DNA of 64,000 nt, from assembly GCA_023512835.1 (NCBI GenBank), contig CM042089.1:12167759-12231758 (forward strand). Reading direction: 5' to 3'. The position numbers and the translations under genes were made by a program. Every line of letters starts with the position of its first letter. Position 1 is the first letter of the stretch. Source of the stretch: Taxillus chinensis (Eukaryota; Streptophyta; Magnoliopsida; Santalales; Loranthaceae). The notes below the pieces were generated by a model that saw only the letters and a list, made by a program, of their open reading frames with translations, was not told the DNA's origin and did not search any database. Shown in pieces: positions 25,101-38,000 of the stretch.

Positions 25101-25524
25101 TTTAGGAAGGTTGTCGTATCCTTTAAAGATGATTGTGGTAATCCAGTGGCATATGGGTTCGTTGACCAAAGAATTACGTTGTGCGAAACCTGGCTTGGTC
25201 AAGTCGTTTGTGAACTCAATTTAAATGACCATTTCACATGACCAAGCTCTCAGAGCTGTTATGTAAATTGGCTTCATAATTTCTTTTTAGTCATTTCAAA
25301 TTTGAAATCACCGCAGTCATTTCTTGCTCCTTCCCTTTTTTCTTTGGACCTTGTACCGGGACTGTTTCCGTTTTTCAAAGCACAACAAAAACACCACAAA
25401 AGGATCTACAATTGCTGATGTTAGGGGTTGTTCATTAATCAATCAAATCCATCAAAATAATGATCAAAGGATTATTATTTTCATAATCTCCATTTGACAT
25501 TGAATTATGGTTGAAAAACCCCCC

Positions 25525-25720
25525 AACACATTGCGGGGGCGGGGGAGTGGCTTTGAGGAGGGGTACATTTAGGGGGCGGCGATACCGGGACAGTAAGGGG
25601 GCAGGCTCGTGTTGGCTTCCATGGTAGAAGGGTGAGATATGACATACTCAACGAAGCGGAGGGGAAAATGCACACAAAAAACAAATAATGAAAACGATTG
25701 TTTAGGTGTTTTTATTTTGG
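25525..25720. other. G-rich island in AT-rich intergenic DNA
   Basis: GCGGGGGCGGGGGAG, AGGGGGCGGCG and AAGGGGGCAGG occur within about 90 bases, then a return to AT-rich DNA with ACAAAAAACAAATAATGAAAACG. It resembles the C-rich interiors of the two MITEs (reverse orientation) and may be the cargo of the element whose end is at 24128. That link is inference. Confidence 0.3.
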
Positions 25721-25759
25721 CTCAATTAAAAACAAGTAGTACTTAAATTTTAAAAAAGT

Positions 25760-28700
25760 ATGCCCTCCAATAAAATGCGATCGACAATTATTTTTGCTTT
25801 TAAATTCGAGGAAACAACTGGAAATAATTATCACCAAAATAACGCTAAATGTTTTTATTTTGTAATTTTTTATGGTTTGATGATGACGAAGAATAAAAAG
25901 GAGTTTGTGGATGAAGTGAAAGTGAGAACTCATGAACTATGTATATGATCACTTGTGTGTTGAAGAATATGGTTTTGGAGACAGTTTTTAATTTTACTAA
26001 GATTGTAATTTATTAATAGATGAATCTTTTTTATCCCTTTATGTAGATAATTTTTTATATATATCTTTTGGTTTTTATAGATATACTAAGTTAAATGTTA
26101 ATTTATTATATGCATTTTGAATATTATTAGAATTAAACATATATGAATATATTTTATTTTAATATATGATTATTTTATTTTGTAAATTTTTATATATTAG
26201 GGAATGTTTAGTTAGAAGGTGGTTTTATGATAAAATAAAAACAAAGATAGGTCTATTTCATTAATTTTGAAAATTTATATAATATATATGAAAATAGTAT
26301 TTAAATTAAAAATGATTTTTTAATTGACTTTAAAAAATTAATGACGACTTAAAATTTATTTTCTTTGAGTTTTTAAATACTAATATTTAGCATAATTGAA
26401 AAAGAAAAGAGAAAAAAATAAAATCAGATCTCAAAGCAATAATGGAGGGGCTAAATGGTAACATTTTTATATGTAATTTAATAAACATAAATGAATCAAA
26501 TTATTGGTGTGTTTCTTTTAATATGCAATAACAACCAAATAAGTTATTTTTAGTTGTATATTTAATGAATATCCAGTTTCATGACTCTCATGTCTTTCTT
26601 ACTAATTACTTCACCAAAAAATTGTAGGTGTGTTTTATTTGATTTAGTTTCTAAAAATATTATTCTAATAATAATGAAAATAAAATGTGTGAATTGTGTT
26701 TCCACTGCAATATGAGGGAGTTTGTCAATTTTATAGTATTATGTCACAAAGTTTTTAGTAGCCACAATTCATTATAATTTCAATTATATCAAAACCTTGC
26801 TAAATAAATGTAGCATTTGTTCACTAGCTAGTACTTAGTAGTAGATTCCCTGATCAATATTGTGCACCACAAATTAACAATACATTAATTATAAGAAAAT
26901 TGGTCTATTTAGGATTTAGAAGAAACAAAAACTCATGTGTATGTGCATGATGGCCCCAAATTTCAACCATGATTACTATAGTCTAGATATTCTTACAATT
27001 CATAAATTCCCAAATTAAAAATCCTAATGAATTCAAATTAAATTTAACAGCACAATCTGCACCAAAAGTAAATTTCTGAAGCTATAAAAATGGAAGAATG
27101 GCAAAAGAAAGAGAGAAAAAGATAAAAAATACTAGATTTGAGAAGGCAACGCTTGAGGTCTAATGTTAGAGGTTGGGGACACAACATATTATTGAGCAGC
27201 TTATGTCCTAACTCCCTTGGTGATGTGAGGTGATTTATGTTGGTGTTAGGCAATATGCGGTATTTATGATGGCTACCTCTTATTTTTTATGTGATTAGTT
27301 TTGGTCGAGGATAGCCTAGGGTCAGGCAGAGAACAAAGCATGCTAGCTTGGCTTTGAAGTCACTTGAGGGTGAGGGACTGACAAGACAAGGTGTGTAGTC
27401 AGGGTGGGGTGAGGGTGTGTAGCTTTAGGATGATGGTGTGTAAGCAATTTCTCTATTTATATCTTGATATATAAAAATTTCTTTTTTTAAATCAAGGTAT
27501 GCAACTATATGCCCTAGCTATAAAAATGTGTTTTTTTGTTTATGGACACTGCAGGTGGCATTCTTTGTATTGTTACTACTCTTATATTTGATGTAAAGTA
27601 AGTGAAGGGAGAATTAATCCTTGTAAGGTTGTTTACACATTGATGTAGACAAGGTGTGACACCTTTACTTATTAATAAGTTAACTAATTGGGCTATTATA
27701 TCTATACTTAAATTTAAATTTTTTGAAATGGTTATGTTAATAATCTTCTAAATTTTAGAACTTCTGAATTTTAAAGGAACAACTTAGTCTCGGGAGGACT
27801 CTTAAATTTATGAGAAGTCTAAATTTTTGGAGGAGAACTTGATCTAAGAGGAATTACTTTAATCTCAAAGGAAGCCCGAGTCTTAAAAGAAACTCAAGTC
27901 TCAAAAGAACTCTGAATCTGGGAAGCGTCCGATGAAGACTGAATTAATTTAGAGAAAAGGCTTCCATATGAGAATGAGAAATGAAAACATAACCTTTATT
28001 CGACAATCCTTCAGTCTAACACTTCTTAATTCAATGATGAAACTCCATGCTCAGGACGTTAATCTAGTAATGATGATGTTCATGAAACATTTATCCAGTT
28101 TGATTTTAATATGAGAAGCTCTAACTCCAAGAAGCATTAAACATTCCAACAATTGCTTTTATTTTTATTTTTATACTTTTATTTATCGTTTCTGCTTTGT
28201 CCTTACCAATAATGCTTGAAGATATTATCTTTATAGGGATTATTTGGAAAGACATATACTCATGTATAGAGATGTTCTAAAGAAATTCACATACTAACTA
28301 TCTACGCCATTTGATCAGAGATGTTGATATCTTTGAGATAAGGTGACTTTGGAGTCAAAAATATTTTAACTATAATATTTCAATTTTTACGAATTAAACG
28401 TGATCGTAAGTACGTTAGTCTCCAAATTTCCTCATATATAATTTTATTTCTCAAGTACACACTTCATTTCCTTCCCCGCTGATGTTGAACATTATATTCC
28501 ACCTTCCTTATGGGCCCAACATCCTCATTAGCACATTGACCCAACTAAGTTCGATCCCGGAAGTATGGCCCAATAGCATCACCAACCCCTCACAAATTGC
28601 TTTTTTAACGAGCATAAACTATCGCCTCTAGAATACATCTTGTTATGTGAGGTATCATGAACACCTTAGTATGCATTTCGTTCCCCTCTCTGTATCGATG

Positions 28701-29439
28701 TGGAAGTTAATTATTGTTGATTGGTGTTGATTCTTTTTTTTGTTGAGTAAAACCTGTTTTATCTATAATTTCTTTAATTTTAGAATTTAATTGTAATTGA
28801 TGAAGAGGCCACAAAATTACATATCATTATAAAAGACCACAAAATTCCCAAAGCTAATCTAAATGATAGAGACTGAATTTATAGCAATGCACATGACCTA
28901 CCCAATTCTCAAAATAAATGAAAAAGTTATGACCATTTAAAGTTTGTTGTGTACCAATGTGGGTTTGATAGCTAACGTATAATGTATTGTTTTACCAATA
29001 AATTGTCGATACCTATTAGAATCAAACAAGGCAATTGTTTTTGTTGTATAACATCTTTATCTTAATTTGGGCTGATTTGATGTTATTTTGAGTTGTATAC
29101 AATTAGTTATAATTTTTAAAATTGATTGGCGGCATCTCTACTTTGTCATATATCTACCTGTGGTTTTTCATGTTTCTCAAGTAGATGATCCTTTTTGAGC
29201 TGATTAACTTTAGAAGAGGAATAATAGTATTTTGAGCAAAATAAGGTCAATTGGAATCCTAATTGAGCTCCGTGGAGGAAAATTATGAATTTTTAAAGTT
29301 ACTCGAGAAATTAGCCTTAATTTTCACGATTTTGGTTCTTCGTGTGCTGTTTGTCCCATATTGACGATTTATTCTTATTGGTCCACAATATATACAAAGT
29401 TTCCTTCCCCCAAAGCAAATGAGAGCAAGAGAGGGTCAG
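25760..29439. other. Intergenic, no gene recognised
   Basis: AT-rich DNA without supported genes. Small open frames occur (25760-25948, 27044-27253) but none has a domain, codon bias or splice context that I can defend. A phrase at about 26199, TTAGGGAATGTTTAGTTAGAAGG, resembles a PIF/Harbinger terminus. At 28490-28600, GGGCCCAACATC and TGGCCCAATAGC look like Copia LTR style but have no partner. Confidence 0.45.
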
Positions 29440-30760
29440 AAGCCCAAGTGAGTCAATAGGTGGTGTTCATCCCAAGTCCAAATTTTTTAAGATACGCGTA
29501 TCCGAGATGATAAAATCTAGGATTTTAAAACCCGACATTGGATGATCAAGATCCCTTATTCGGGACATTGGTCACTTTGATAGTAAAATGTGGGCATTGA
29601 ATATGGTTAAATTTAGAGATCCAATTGGGACATTGGTCAAATTTGATGGTCAAATCCAGCATTAAATAAGGTCAAATTCGAATAATTCGAAAATCCAAAA
29701 ATAACACTTTAGAGATCCAAAAACCTCAAAATTCAAAAAGACAACTCCACAGTGCAGAAGTGACTCAAAGGTCTAGATTTTTAAACCGAGAGTACAATAA
29801 ATTCATACTAAAAACTGGATTTCTAATTTGGAGCACCCAACCATTGTCCAGAGCATCTTTAAAGGTGGTGTCTTTTCCCAATAATATTAAATAAGTTATT
29901 TTGCCACCAATGTAACATCAAGACTGTAATTCGGAAAAAAACCTTTTCTGAGTGCATTAAATGTGACTAGTGTCTTATAACTCCTTTTTCAAGCTTAAGA
30001 ATTGAGAAGTCTTCGAAGATTAAATCAAAATGGTTAGGACCCCTTTTTATTAGCATTGAATGGGGAGCGCTTTTTAATTAAATGTCATTTTAATGGATAA
30101 ACTTTTTGGATATCACAGTTACCTTTGTGGACGTCTAACATAATCATTAATACAATAATAAACAATGATGTTAATATATCCGAAATCCATCGACCTTTAT
30201 CCACCAAAGCGGCTCAGATACGTAAACCTTTAAAAGGAGAATATCAAACTTGCATAATGAAAAAACAAATAAATCTAAATTAATTTAATTTATGCTACAT
30301 TGAGAAAAATAAATCTTATTTATGAGAGGCCTTTGACTTTACTTTATAAATAGGGCGTTCAACATCTGAAAAAAATGGAAGAAAAAGGCATTACGATAAT
30401 TTCTTGAGGCAAATATTTTGGGAGGTAGGACATTTCGGAGTTTTATTTGTCCTCACGTAGAGGAGTCGAGACTAAAGGGGGTGCTCCAAACCAATAATAA
30501 AGGCTTCTTTTTTTTTTTTTTTACTTTTGTGTTTGCAAAAAATCTTGGAAGATATTACCCAAAGGAAAAGAGGTTCAAATTTGCATCATTTTCATTATTC
30601 CAAGTTATTTACTTTTATTTATTTATTAAACTATTTTTTAAATTCTTTCTCTGTGTTATTTTCAAGCATAAAATCCAAAAATTTCTCTATTTTCCCTTTT
30701 AGTATTTCTCAAAGTTTACAAAATGAAAATACAAAAAAAATTGTATCTCTTTTCATTTAT
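29440..30760 (+). repeat. Possible LTR remnant with TATA box
   Basis: The phrases GGGACATTGGTCA (near 29566 and 29627) and GATGGTCAAATCC (near 29644) give internal repetition. At 30343-30350 TTTATAAATAGGG has the look of a retroelement or gene TATA box. It is followed by a less AT-rich leader (GTCCTCACGTAGAGGAGTCGAGAC at about 30450) and then a T-rich tail. No proteins are encoded and no partner LTR was seen. An abandoned promoter or a solo LTR are both possible. Confidence 0.3.
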
Positions 30761-32463
30761 TCTTTTTAAAAAATAATAAAAATATAAAAACACAAAAACT
30801 CATCTTTCCATAAAAAAATAAATCAAAAGCTTGACTAGTATAAGAGTTAGTCTGATGCTCATATCTTAATACGCAGGTTAATATCAATTGTGATAGTATT
30901 TACATATTTGGATTAGTTTTTTATTTTCTTCCTAAAAAAGAAAATTACTTTTTTTTTTTCTTTGAAAGAAAAACAATCTTTGTCCACACGTGGGCCGATA
31001 TCCCATATTTTTTTTTCTAAAATTAGAATGTCCTTTTTTATTTAATTTAAAACTTTTCCTTTTTGATTTTATTGGCTCAGATCCTAAAATCTTCATTTAT
31101 TTAAAATTCTAAATATGAAAAATGATTTTTTACAAAGTAAGCAAATATTCATGATCAAGACTAGGTGCAAATAATAAGTGATGTGGGTGTAAGAATTCTT
31201 TTTCCTTCTCCACACATAAATGTCTCTTGAACGTTAATCTTTGTAATCATTAAACATTTCTTTTTAGGTGCTTAATCACATATCTAAAATGTTTGATGGC
31301 AATTCTATGTTTTTCTTTTCCTGCTTACGGTTTGTGTGAGCCTTTGTATAGATGACTCTAAGATTAATCAAATGAACCAACATGGAATTCTTTTACAAAG
31401 CCAACATCGAGTCCGGTTAGAAATGGGTGTTGTCAACAAATGTGTTGTTTAGATAATGTGTAAATTTATAATTTAGAAGTTAAGTTTATTAGTGATTTTA
31501 TTTAAATTGGGGGATTGTTTAAGATGTTGTTATGTGTTACATCTAGAACTTATTTATTAATGTACAAATTCATGTGAAAAAGGCAAAATATGTGAAAGAA
31601 ATTAAAAGTAAGTGAATGTCTCAATCTAAACAAAATGAGGTTCCGGCAAGTACATATAACATTTTATTATGTTTAAAATTTATAGAATCTTCAATTTAAA
31701 TAGTTATGGTCAAGCTTTATAATTTTACTGGTATGTTGTTTAATTACTTAATATTACAGTTTATAAAATTTAAAATTACAAAGAATGTAATAGAAAATAT
31801 GAACTCATACATTTTACCCATTAATTTTGTTTTTTTATTTTATTTTCAAAATTTAAAATTTTAATATATAAATTCATAATTTTTCATGTAGATCAAAAAC
31901 CAATAGTTATGTACCAGAGTCGCACGATCAAATTACTATTTTAGGTCAACCAAATGTTACAAGAGTAATGCTACTTGTAATCCTTAAAATGGAAACTATA
32001 TTACATGCTCTTTGTGTTTTTATTAAAATGATATTATTTTAATAGAAATACAAATGAGCTACAATGCAGTCCCCATTTGAGGACTACATATAAACTTTTT
32101 CATGTTACAATAAAAACCTAAAAAGATAACATCCACCAATTCCTCATTCAAATAAAAATTAAAATTGATATAAATTAAATTAAATTATTTTTATTTTATT
32201 TTGTTACTAAAGTTTATTTAAATTACTCAAATTACTTAAATACTATTGTATTAATTGAATTAATGTTAAATATGACTAATATCAATATTTTATATTAGTA
32301 ATTTTAATTACCAAAAATACTAATCATTCATGTCTAATTTTTAATTTAGTCACAAATTAATCAAATATACTAAGAATCGGTTGGAAATAAGTTATACATA
32401 AACTTAAAAATTCACTGGGTTAATTATATCATGATTAAGTCAACACTCGTCAAATGAACAGCA
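30761..32463. other. Intergenic, nothing recognised
   Basis: Very AT-rich sequence with poly-T and poly-A stretches. No reading frame, splice pattern or repeat boundary could be supported. Confidence 0.5.
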
Positions 32464-32466
32464 TTA

Positions 32467-33141
32467 GAGCATCTCCAACCCATCAGCAAAAGCAATATCA
32501 ATATTTAGTTAAATATTATCTCTAATGCATTAGGTAAACTATTAACAAAAGTAGAAAAGAAAAAGCTAAATATAGCTTTAACTTTTACTTTGGCTGATGA
32601 TAACAACTTAATAAAGAAAATAGGTTTATAACCTAGTCCCTCTCATGTGTTGGCTCCCCATCTTGCACCCCCAAACACAACTCCTCTCCAGTCTATTGAC
32701 GGCCATGTCGCATGGCTTCCTCTCCCCCCCCCCCCCCAATGTGGGTCATCTCCAATTTAGTGGTGGCCTTGTTGCACGCCTTTCCCTCCCCCTTAGTGGC
32801 AGCTTTCCCTCCCCTATAGCGGCCATGCCACATGACTTCCCCTCCACACAACGACAGCTCACCTCCCGTCACCCCACCTTCCTTTGCGTCGCTCCCCTCC
32901 ATGTCAGTTCACTCCTCCCCCCATCAACCTCCCTCCATATTTGTGATGGTGCCCCTCTTCTCATGAAACCTTATTAGGGATTTTAGAATTTGTGGACAAT
33001 ATAGGAAAGGGTATATTAGGTTAAATGACAGATCTGGAAAAAAATGAAACAAGATTGGAGTATTACTAACTAAAACACTATTGTAGTAGGTTAAATATTA
33101 CTTTAACTTGGAATTTTAGCTGATAAAGACCGAAAATGCTC
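32467..33141. mobile_element. PIF/Harbinger-like MITE with C-rich cargo
   Basis: TTA flanks both ends (32464-32466 and 33142-33144). The termini are GAGCATCTCCAACCCATCAGC and, inward from the right, GAGCATTTTCGGTCTTTATCAGC, an imperfect inverted repeat, followed on both arms by AT-rich DNA with AGCTAAAT and TTAACTTTTACTT style. The middle (32640-32975) is markedly C-rich, with a C run at 32727-32739. The 110-codon plus-strand frame there is low-complexity and not called as a gene. The build, AT-rich arms around a C-rich core, parallels the 66-842 element, though the terminal sequences differ. Confidence 0.6.
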
Positions 33142-33144
33142 TTA

Positions 33145-33989
33145 CACATGTATAAAGCATACAAGGTAATTTTATTGGCGATAAACCCAATCAACACATT
33201 AAAATAAACGCATGTTTATTTATTTACTTTTTAAACAATAATTTTGTACTATTATATTTAGTTTTTAAAAATATTTAAATATTTATTTTTTAAAAATATT
33301 TAAATATTTATTTTTTATTTGTTATAAATAATAAGGATAGCCTTAATTAATAAATATTATGTATAACTGTTTAGGTCACTAAAATTTGTTTAAAATTGTT
33401 TTTACTCAAACCCAAATTAAATTATATAACTATCTTAGAAGTAATTTTGTGGTTATTAATTAATAAATATTGGATTTAATTAGTTTGTTAATCCATTGAT
33501 AAATAATAAATATATTTGATTCGAAAATAAACTTAACTAAGATTAAGCTATATAACAAAATTTTAAATTAACATTAGTATTATGCTTAATCATTTAGGCG
33601 ACTCTTAAACATGATATAATAACATATATAAAATGAAGTTGCATTTCTTATAAAATGAAAAAAAAATTTGATTTGTTATTAAAGAATTTTATATGAATGT
33701 AATAATAATAAAATGGCATTTATATAACATACTATATTACAATTAAAATAGTATTTAATTTAAAATTAATTAAATTCTTTTATAAAATTAAAATGTGAAT
33801 GCTGACATACTCAAATTAAAAATCACCTAATAGAATATCTTATATAAAAGGAGACGTTTTTATTTTGTAAATTTCTGATTAACTATTGAAAAAAAAACAC
33901 AGCCTTTGTTTTGTTTCCATGTCCTCGCTCTGTAAATTAAATTAGAATATTATTAATACTAAGTAAGAATATTTAGAATTAAAGCACAT
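33145..33989. other. Intergenic upstream of the TRAF1-like gene
   Basis: Strongly AT-rich, with repeated TTTAAATATTTATTTTTTA units near 33265-33320 (a short direct duplication). It would include the upstream promoter region of the gene that starts near 34 kb. No specific element can be defended beyond AT-rich TATA-like stretches at 33994-34013. Confidence 0.4.
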
Positions 33990-34021
33990 AAAATATAAAT
34001 ATATATTTATATTTATTTATT

Positions 34022-35005
34022 CCGCCTGTTTGTTTCTATAGTCTCTGCTGCTCCTTCGACCAATCGCTCTCTTCCTCATTGTTTTTTTTCTTCTCTATCT
34101 TCTCAGACCTTTGAATCAGCTTCTCGTCGCCATTAACGAAGCTCTGTTCTTCATCGTAGGTTCGATCCGTCCAATCGCTCATTTCCTTTGTATTGTTCGG
34201 AGCATATCCCGTATGGTGATTTTTAATGTTGTTCCTGGGCGGGCTGTTAATTTGTATCTAGGGTTTTTAAAATTTTAAATTTATTTTTGCTTGGGGTTTT
34301 GGGGATTTTCGATTTCGGTCTTCTCCGATTGGATAATGAATGTGAGCGATGTTATTAGATACCCTTTTTTTAGATAGGGTTCCTCTTAACTGTTTGCTGC
34401 TTCGGATTCTCTAGGCTTTTGGTTTATTTCAATGTTGTATTCGGCAAGCAATTGTCTTGTTTCGGTTTTTCATTTAGTTTGATATTAGGGTTTATGAGAA
34501 TTTTGTTTTTAAGATCGTGGATTTTTGTTCCCGGTGGTATTTAAAATTGGGGACTTGGCTGTTGTTGCCATTTTATTTAGGATCTCTTTGAATGCTGGAA
34601 AAATCGAGGGATACATAATAGGTTTTGAATTTCGGTCATTGTTTATTTGAATTTGGATCAGCTAAGACTTTGGCGGCTCGGTAGCTTTGAAGAATCAAAA
34701 TGCGTGTTTTTCATTTTACATTAAGTTCTTAGAAAAATGTAGGACCATTCATCTTGTTGAATTCCCAATGAGATTGGAAGACTTCTTCCTGTTGAACTAC
34801 ATTTAATATGATTTTGGGTGTATTTATGAATTATACATACATATATATATATATATATTCAAGTAGCTATGTTTGCAGCAAAACTTACATTGTAATAATC
34901 CAAAATTGTTGGGTTCTGATTGAATTCTTGGTGTTTGCTTATTCCTTTTTTCCCTTTTGGTGTAGCAAACGAAGGTGAAGCAGGAGGATTTTTTGGAGTG
35001 GGAAA
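34022..35005 (+). other. TRAF1A: 5' UTR of the TRAF1-like gene with a leader intron
   Basis: A pyrimidine-rich, less AT-rich leader (CTCTGCTGCTCCTTCGACC, CGCTCTCTTCCTC) runs to about 34159 and ends at a plausible donor (ATCGTAG|GTTCG). An intron of about 800 bp, T-rich with an AT microsatellite near 34841-34858, ends at TTTTGGTGTAG (34965). The second leader exon 34966-35005 leads directly to the ATG at 35006. The transcription start is not determined. Long leader introns are common in plant regulatory genes and can raise expression. Confidence 0.55.
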
Positions 35006-38000
35006 ATGGCGGCGACATTGAGTGAAGAGTCTGGAGTTAGAAGTACTTTGGAGGGGATTTCAAGTGGACACCATTGTCAATCTGGAGAGGCAATTGCAGA
35101 ATGGCGGTCTTCTGAGCAGGTGGAAAATGGAAGTCCATCTACTTTGCCCCTTTATTGGGACTCTGATGATGATGATGAAGGTGCTCTGTGTTTTCTACTT
35201 ATTCTGGCTTGAGTCGTCAGTTGTTGCCGTGTTAAAGTGGAATTTTCCAACCTTTACAAATTTATGGATTATAGCCAACGTTGAAATAGGGGATGAGGAT
35301 GGGAATTTTACTAATACGTTGAAGGGGGAAAGAGGAATAAAGTTAATGGTGTCTTGGGGTTGAACACATGCCTCGTACCTTTTTATAGGGTTTGTTCAAA
35401 AACAAAATTTTGAGATATACTTTTTTTCCTTCTCTTGCTAGGTAATGGGGGAAGGGTGATTTTGTTAGGTTTTACACCAACTGTTTCTGTGCCTTTTTTT
35501 TTTGAGAAATACTTTCTTGTTTCCACACTTTGTTAGTTATGTAATAGTGGTAACTATTTGGTGAGTTTTTAGATATAATTTGGCTGGATGTAAGAGGAAC
35601 ATGCTTGATTCTTGGAGCATGTTAGAAAGATGAATTAAGTCTTACAGATAATAGTAAAGTTAATTCATACTAGTGATTTGTTATTTAGTATACAATATTT
35701 TCATTGGAATTTGATTTATGGTTGTTACAAAATTTATTTCTAGAATTAATTAACTAATGTCTCATGGTTTTCTTATTGAATAAAACATGGATATCTTGAG
35801 TTGCTGACATATGAATGGCCCAGCCTGAAATATATATTTTTTTACTTTGTGATTGCTTGGCTCTTATTAAATTTTTTTGTACTATCACAAACTCCAAATA
35901 CTGTGGTTTTCTTGTTGCTATTGTATTGATTTTATTTTTATTGTACATATCAGTTTTTGCATATCTCTGTACTTATTTTTAAATTACCATTATGTTTGGT
36001 TTTCCTACGTGCAATTCACTTAATGTTATGTATCCTTTTTAATGCAATTGATGGCTTCAGTCCTGTTTATGCTAAAAATTTCTGCTTCCATTGCCTTGCT
36101 GTAGTATGCTAGCATTGAACTGTTTATGCAATAGTATGCTAGCATTTCTATTGATTTAAATTGTTCCTCTGTTGATTCTATCTTTTTAGGGGCAAAACCT
36201 TCTGAGTTATTTGGAAAACATACGTGGAAGATTGAGAATTTTTCACAAATTAACAAAAGAGAACTTCGTAGTAGTGTGTTTGAGGCTGGAGGTTACAAAT
36301 GGTACGCAACTTTAGATGCAACTGCTTTGCTACTCATGCTATGTGCCATGTCCAATGACCATTGTCTTGAATGCTTGTCTCATGGATACTTTTAGGGCAC
36401 TTGTATGCATGAAAAGTTCAATGTCCTGTATGTTAGGGGTAATAGTTGCACTGTAAGGGATTGAGGGAAATAACATATTGATAGACACATGAATAGTTTC
36501 ACTTGAATCTATATTGTTTCTTTTAAGTACTTCTTTTAGAGTGAGATTGACATAAATTTAAGTTCCAGTGACACTGATTGTCATTGTTCAGTCACTTTCT
36601 TTAAAAGACATTGGTAAATATTGCAGTTGTATGTTACCATGCACTGCATTAAACACGTGCTTTGAAGTAGATTGCTTGTTTATTTTTTCCTTGAGTGGTG
36701 TTAAAGGAAATGCTTTCTTCTTTCAGACCACTGTGTATGTTAGCCACACATTCTAATATGCTGCATTTTAATAAAAAAAAGCATTGGTTTTCAGGATTTG
36801 TACATTTTGGAGTAGAGATTTTTCTTTGTGTTCTGTCTGTGTTTGTGGTGGATTTGTAGAAAACCCCTGTGTATGTGGTTAAACTGCTTAGCCCCTGCAG
36901 GGTTGGTTGATTGGTAATGTCTTGGGTTTGGGCGTGACGTGACAGCTCAGCCTTGATTCCCTTTGCCTTCATCCAGGGTTTTCTCCCCATTTAGAACGGG
37001 AAGAGTTTTGTGGGGCCAGGGGCAGTTCTTCCCTGCTTTGGGACTAGCTGGGCAGTCAGTGTGGGAGTTCCTGGTTATAAAAAAACGATGGATTTGTATA
37101 AATGTGAAAGTACTCGTAAAGGTCTTGATTGGCTGATACGCTTTGTCCAGTACTTAAAAGTGTACAGATGTGGTCTCATGTAGTACAGCAAGAAGAAGAA
37201 GAAGAAGAAGAAGAAGAAGAAGAAGAAGAGGTGATAATTTCATTGTGGAATTATTTTTTTTCCTAATGAAATTAACTTAAAGTTCATTGCTGTGCTGGTT
37301 AGGTACATTTTGATCTATCCCCAAGGCTGTGATGTCTGCAACCATCTCTCTTTATTTCTCTGTGTTGCAAATCATGACAAGCTTCTTCCAGGTCTGGCAC
37401 TATTCAAGGATCTATATATTTATTTCTTGCTGCTTGTCTCCGTTTTCTGTTAAATATGTATTTTTTTCTTTTGCACAGGGTGGAGTCATTTTGCACAGTT
37501 TACAATAGCTGTGGTAAACAAAGATCCAAAGAAGTCAAAGTATTCTGGTTGGTGGTTCTGCACTGTTTCAGTAGAAAAATTATGTTCCGACTATTAACGG
37601 ATTAGCATTAATGCAGCAAACACAAATTTGCAGATACGTTGCATCGGTTTTGGAAGAAAGAGCATGATTGGGGGTGGAAAAAATTTATGGAGTTGTCCAA
37701 AGTTTTAGATGGGTTTATTGATGCTGACACTCTTATTATAAAAGCACAAGTTCAAGTTATCAGGTATTGTGTAATATATTGTCTTAGAACTGTGGTAAAA
37801 CTTGGATTTGCTTAATTGGAGCTGTGCCTGTGTCCAGGTTCGTTTAAATTAAAGTTGAAAATTTGGCTAGTAATTGATGTTCATTCACATGTAAATTTAA
37901 ATTTTAAGTTTCTTAACAAATATGTAGTATCTTTTATAATTTATTAAATTAGTTTTATGTAAGAACTGTACATTGTATTGTTGCAATAATTTTTTTCCCG

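Noticed and set aside
32645..32977. 110-codon plus-strand protein
   Set aside because: Low-complexity translation of the C-rich core of the second MITE.
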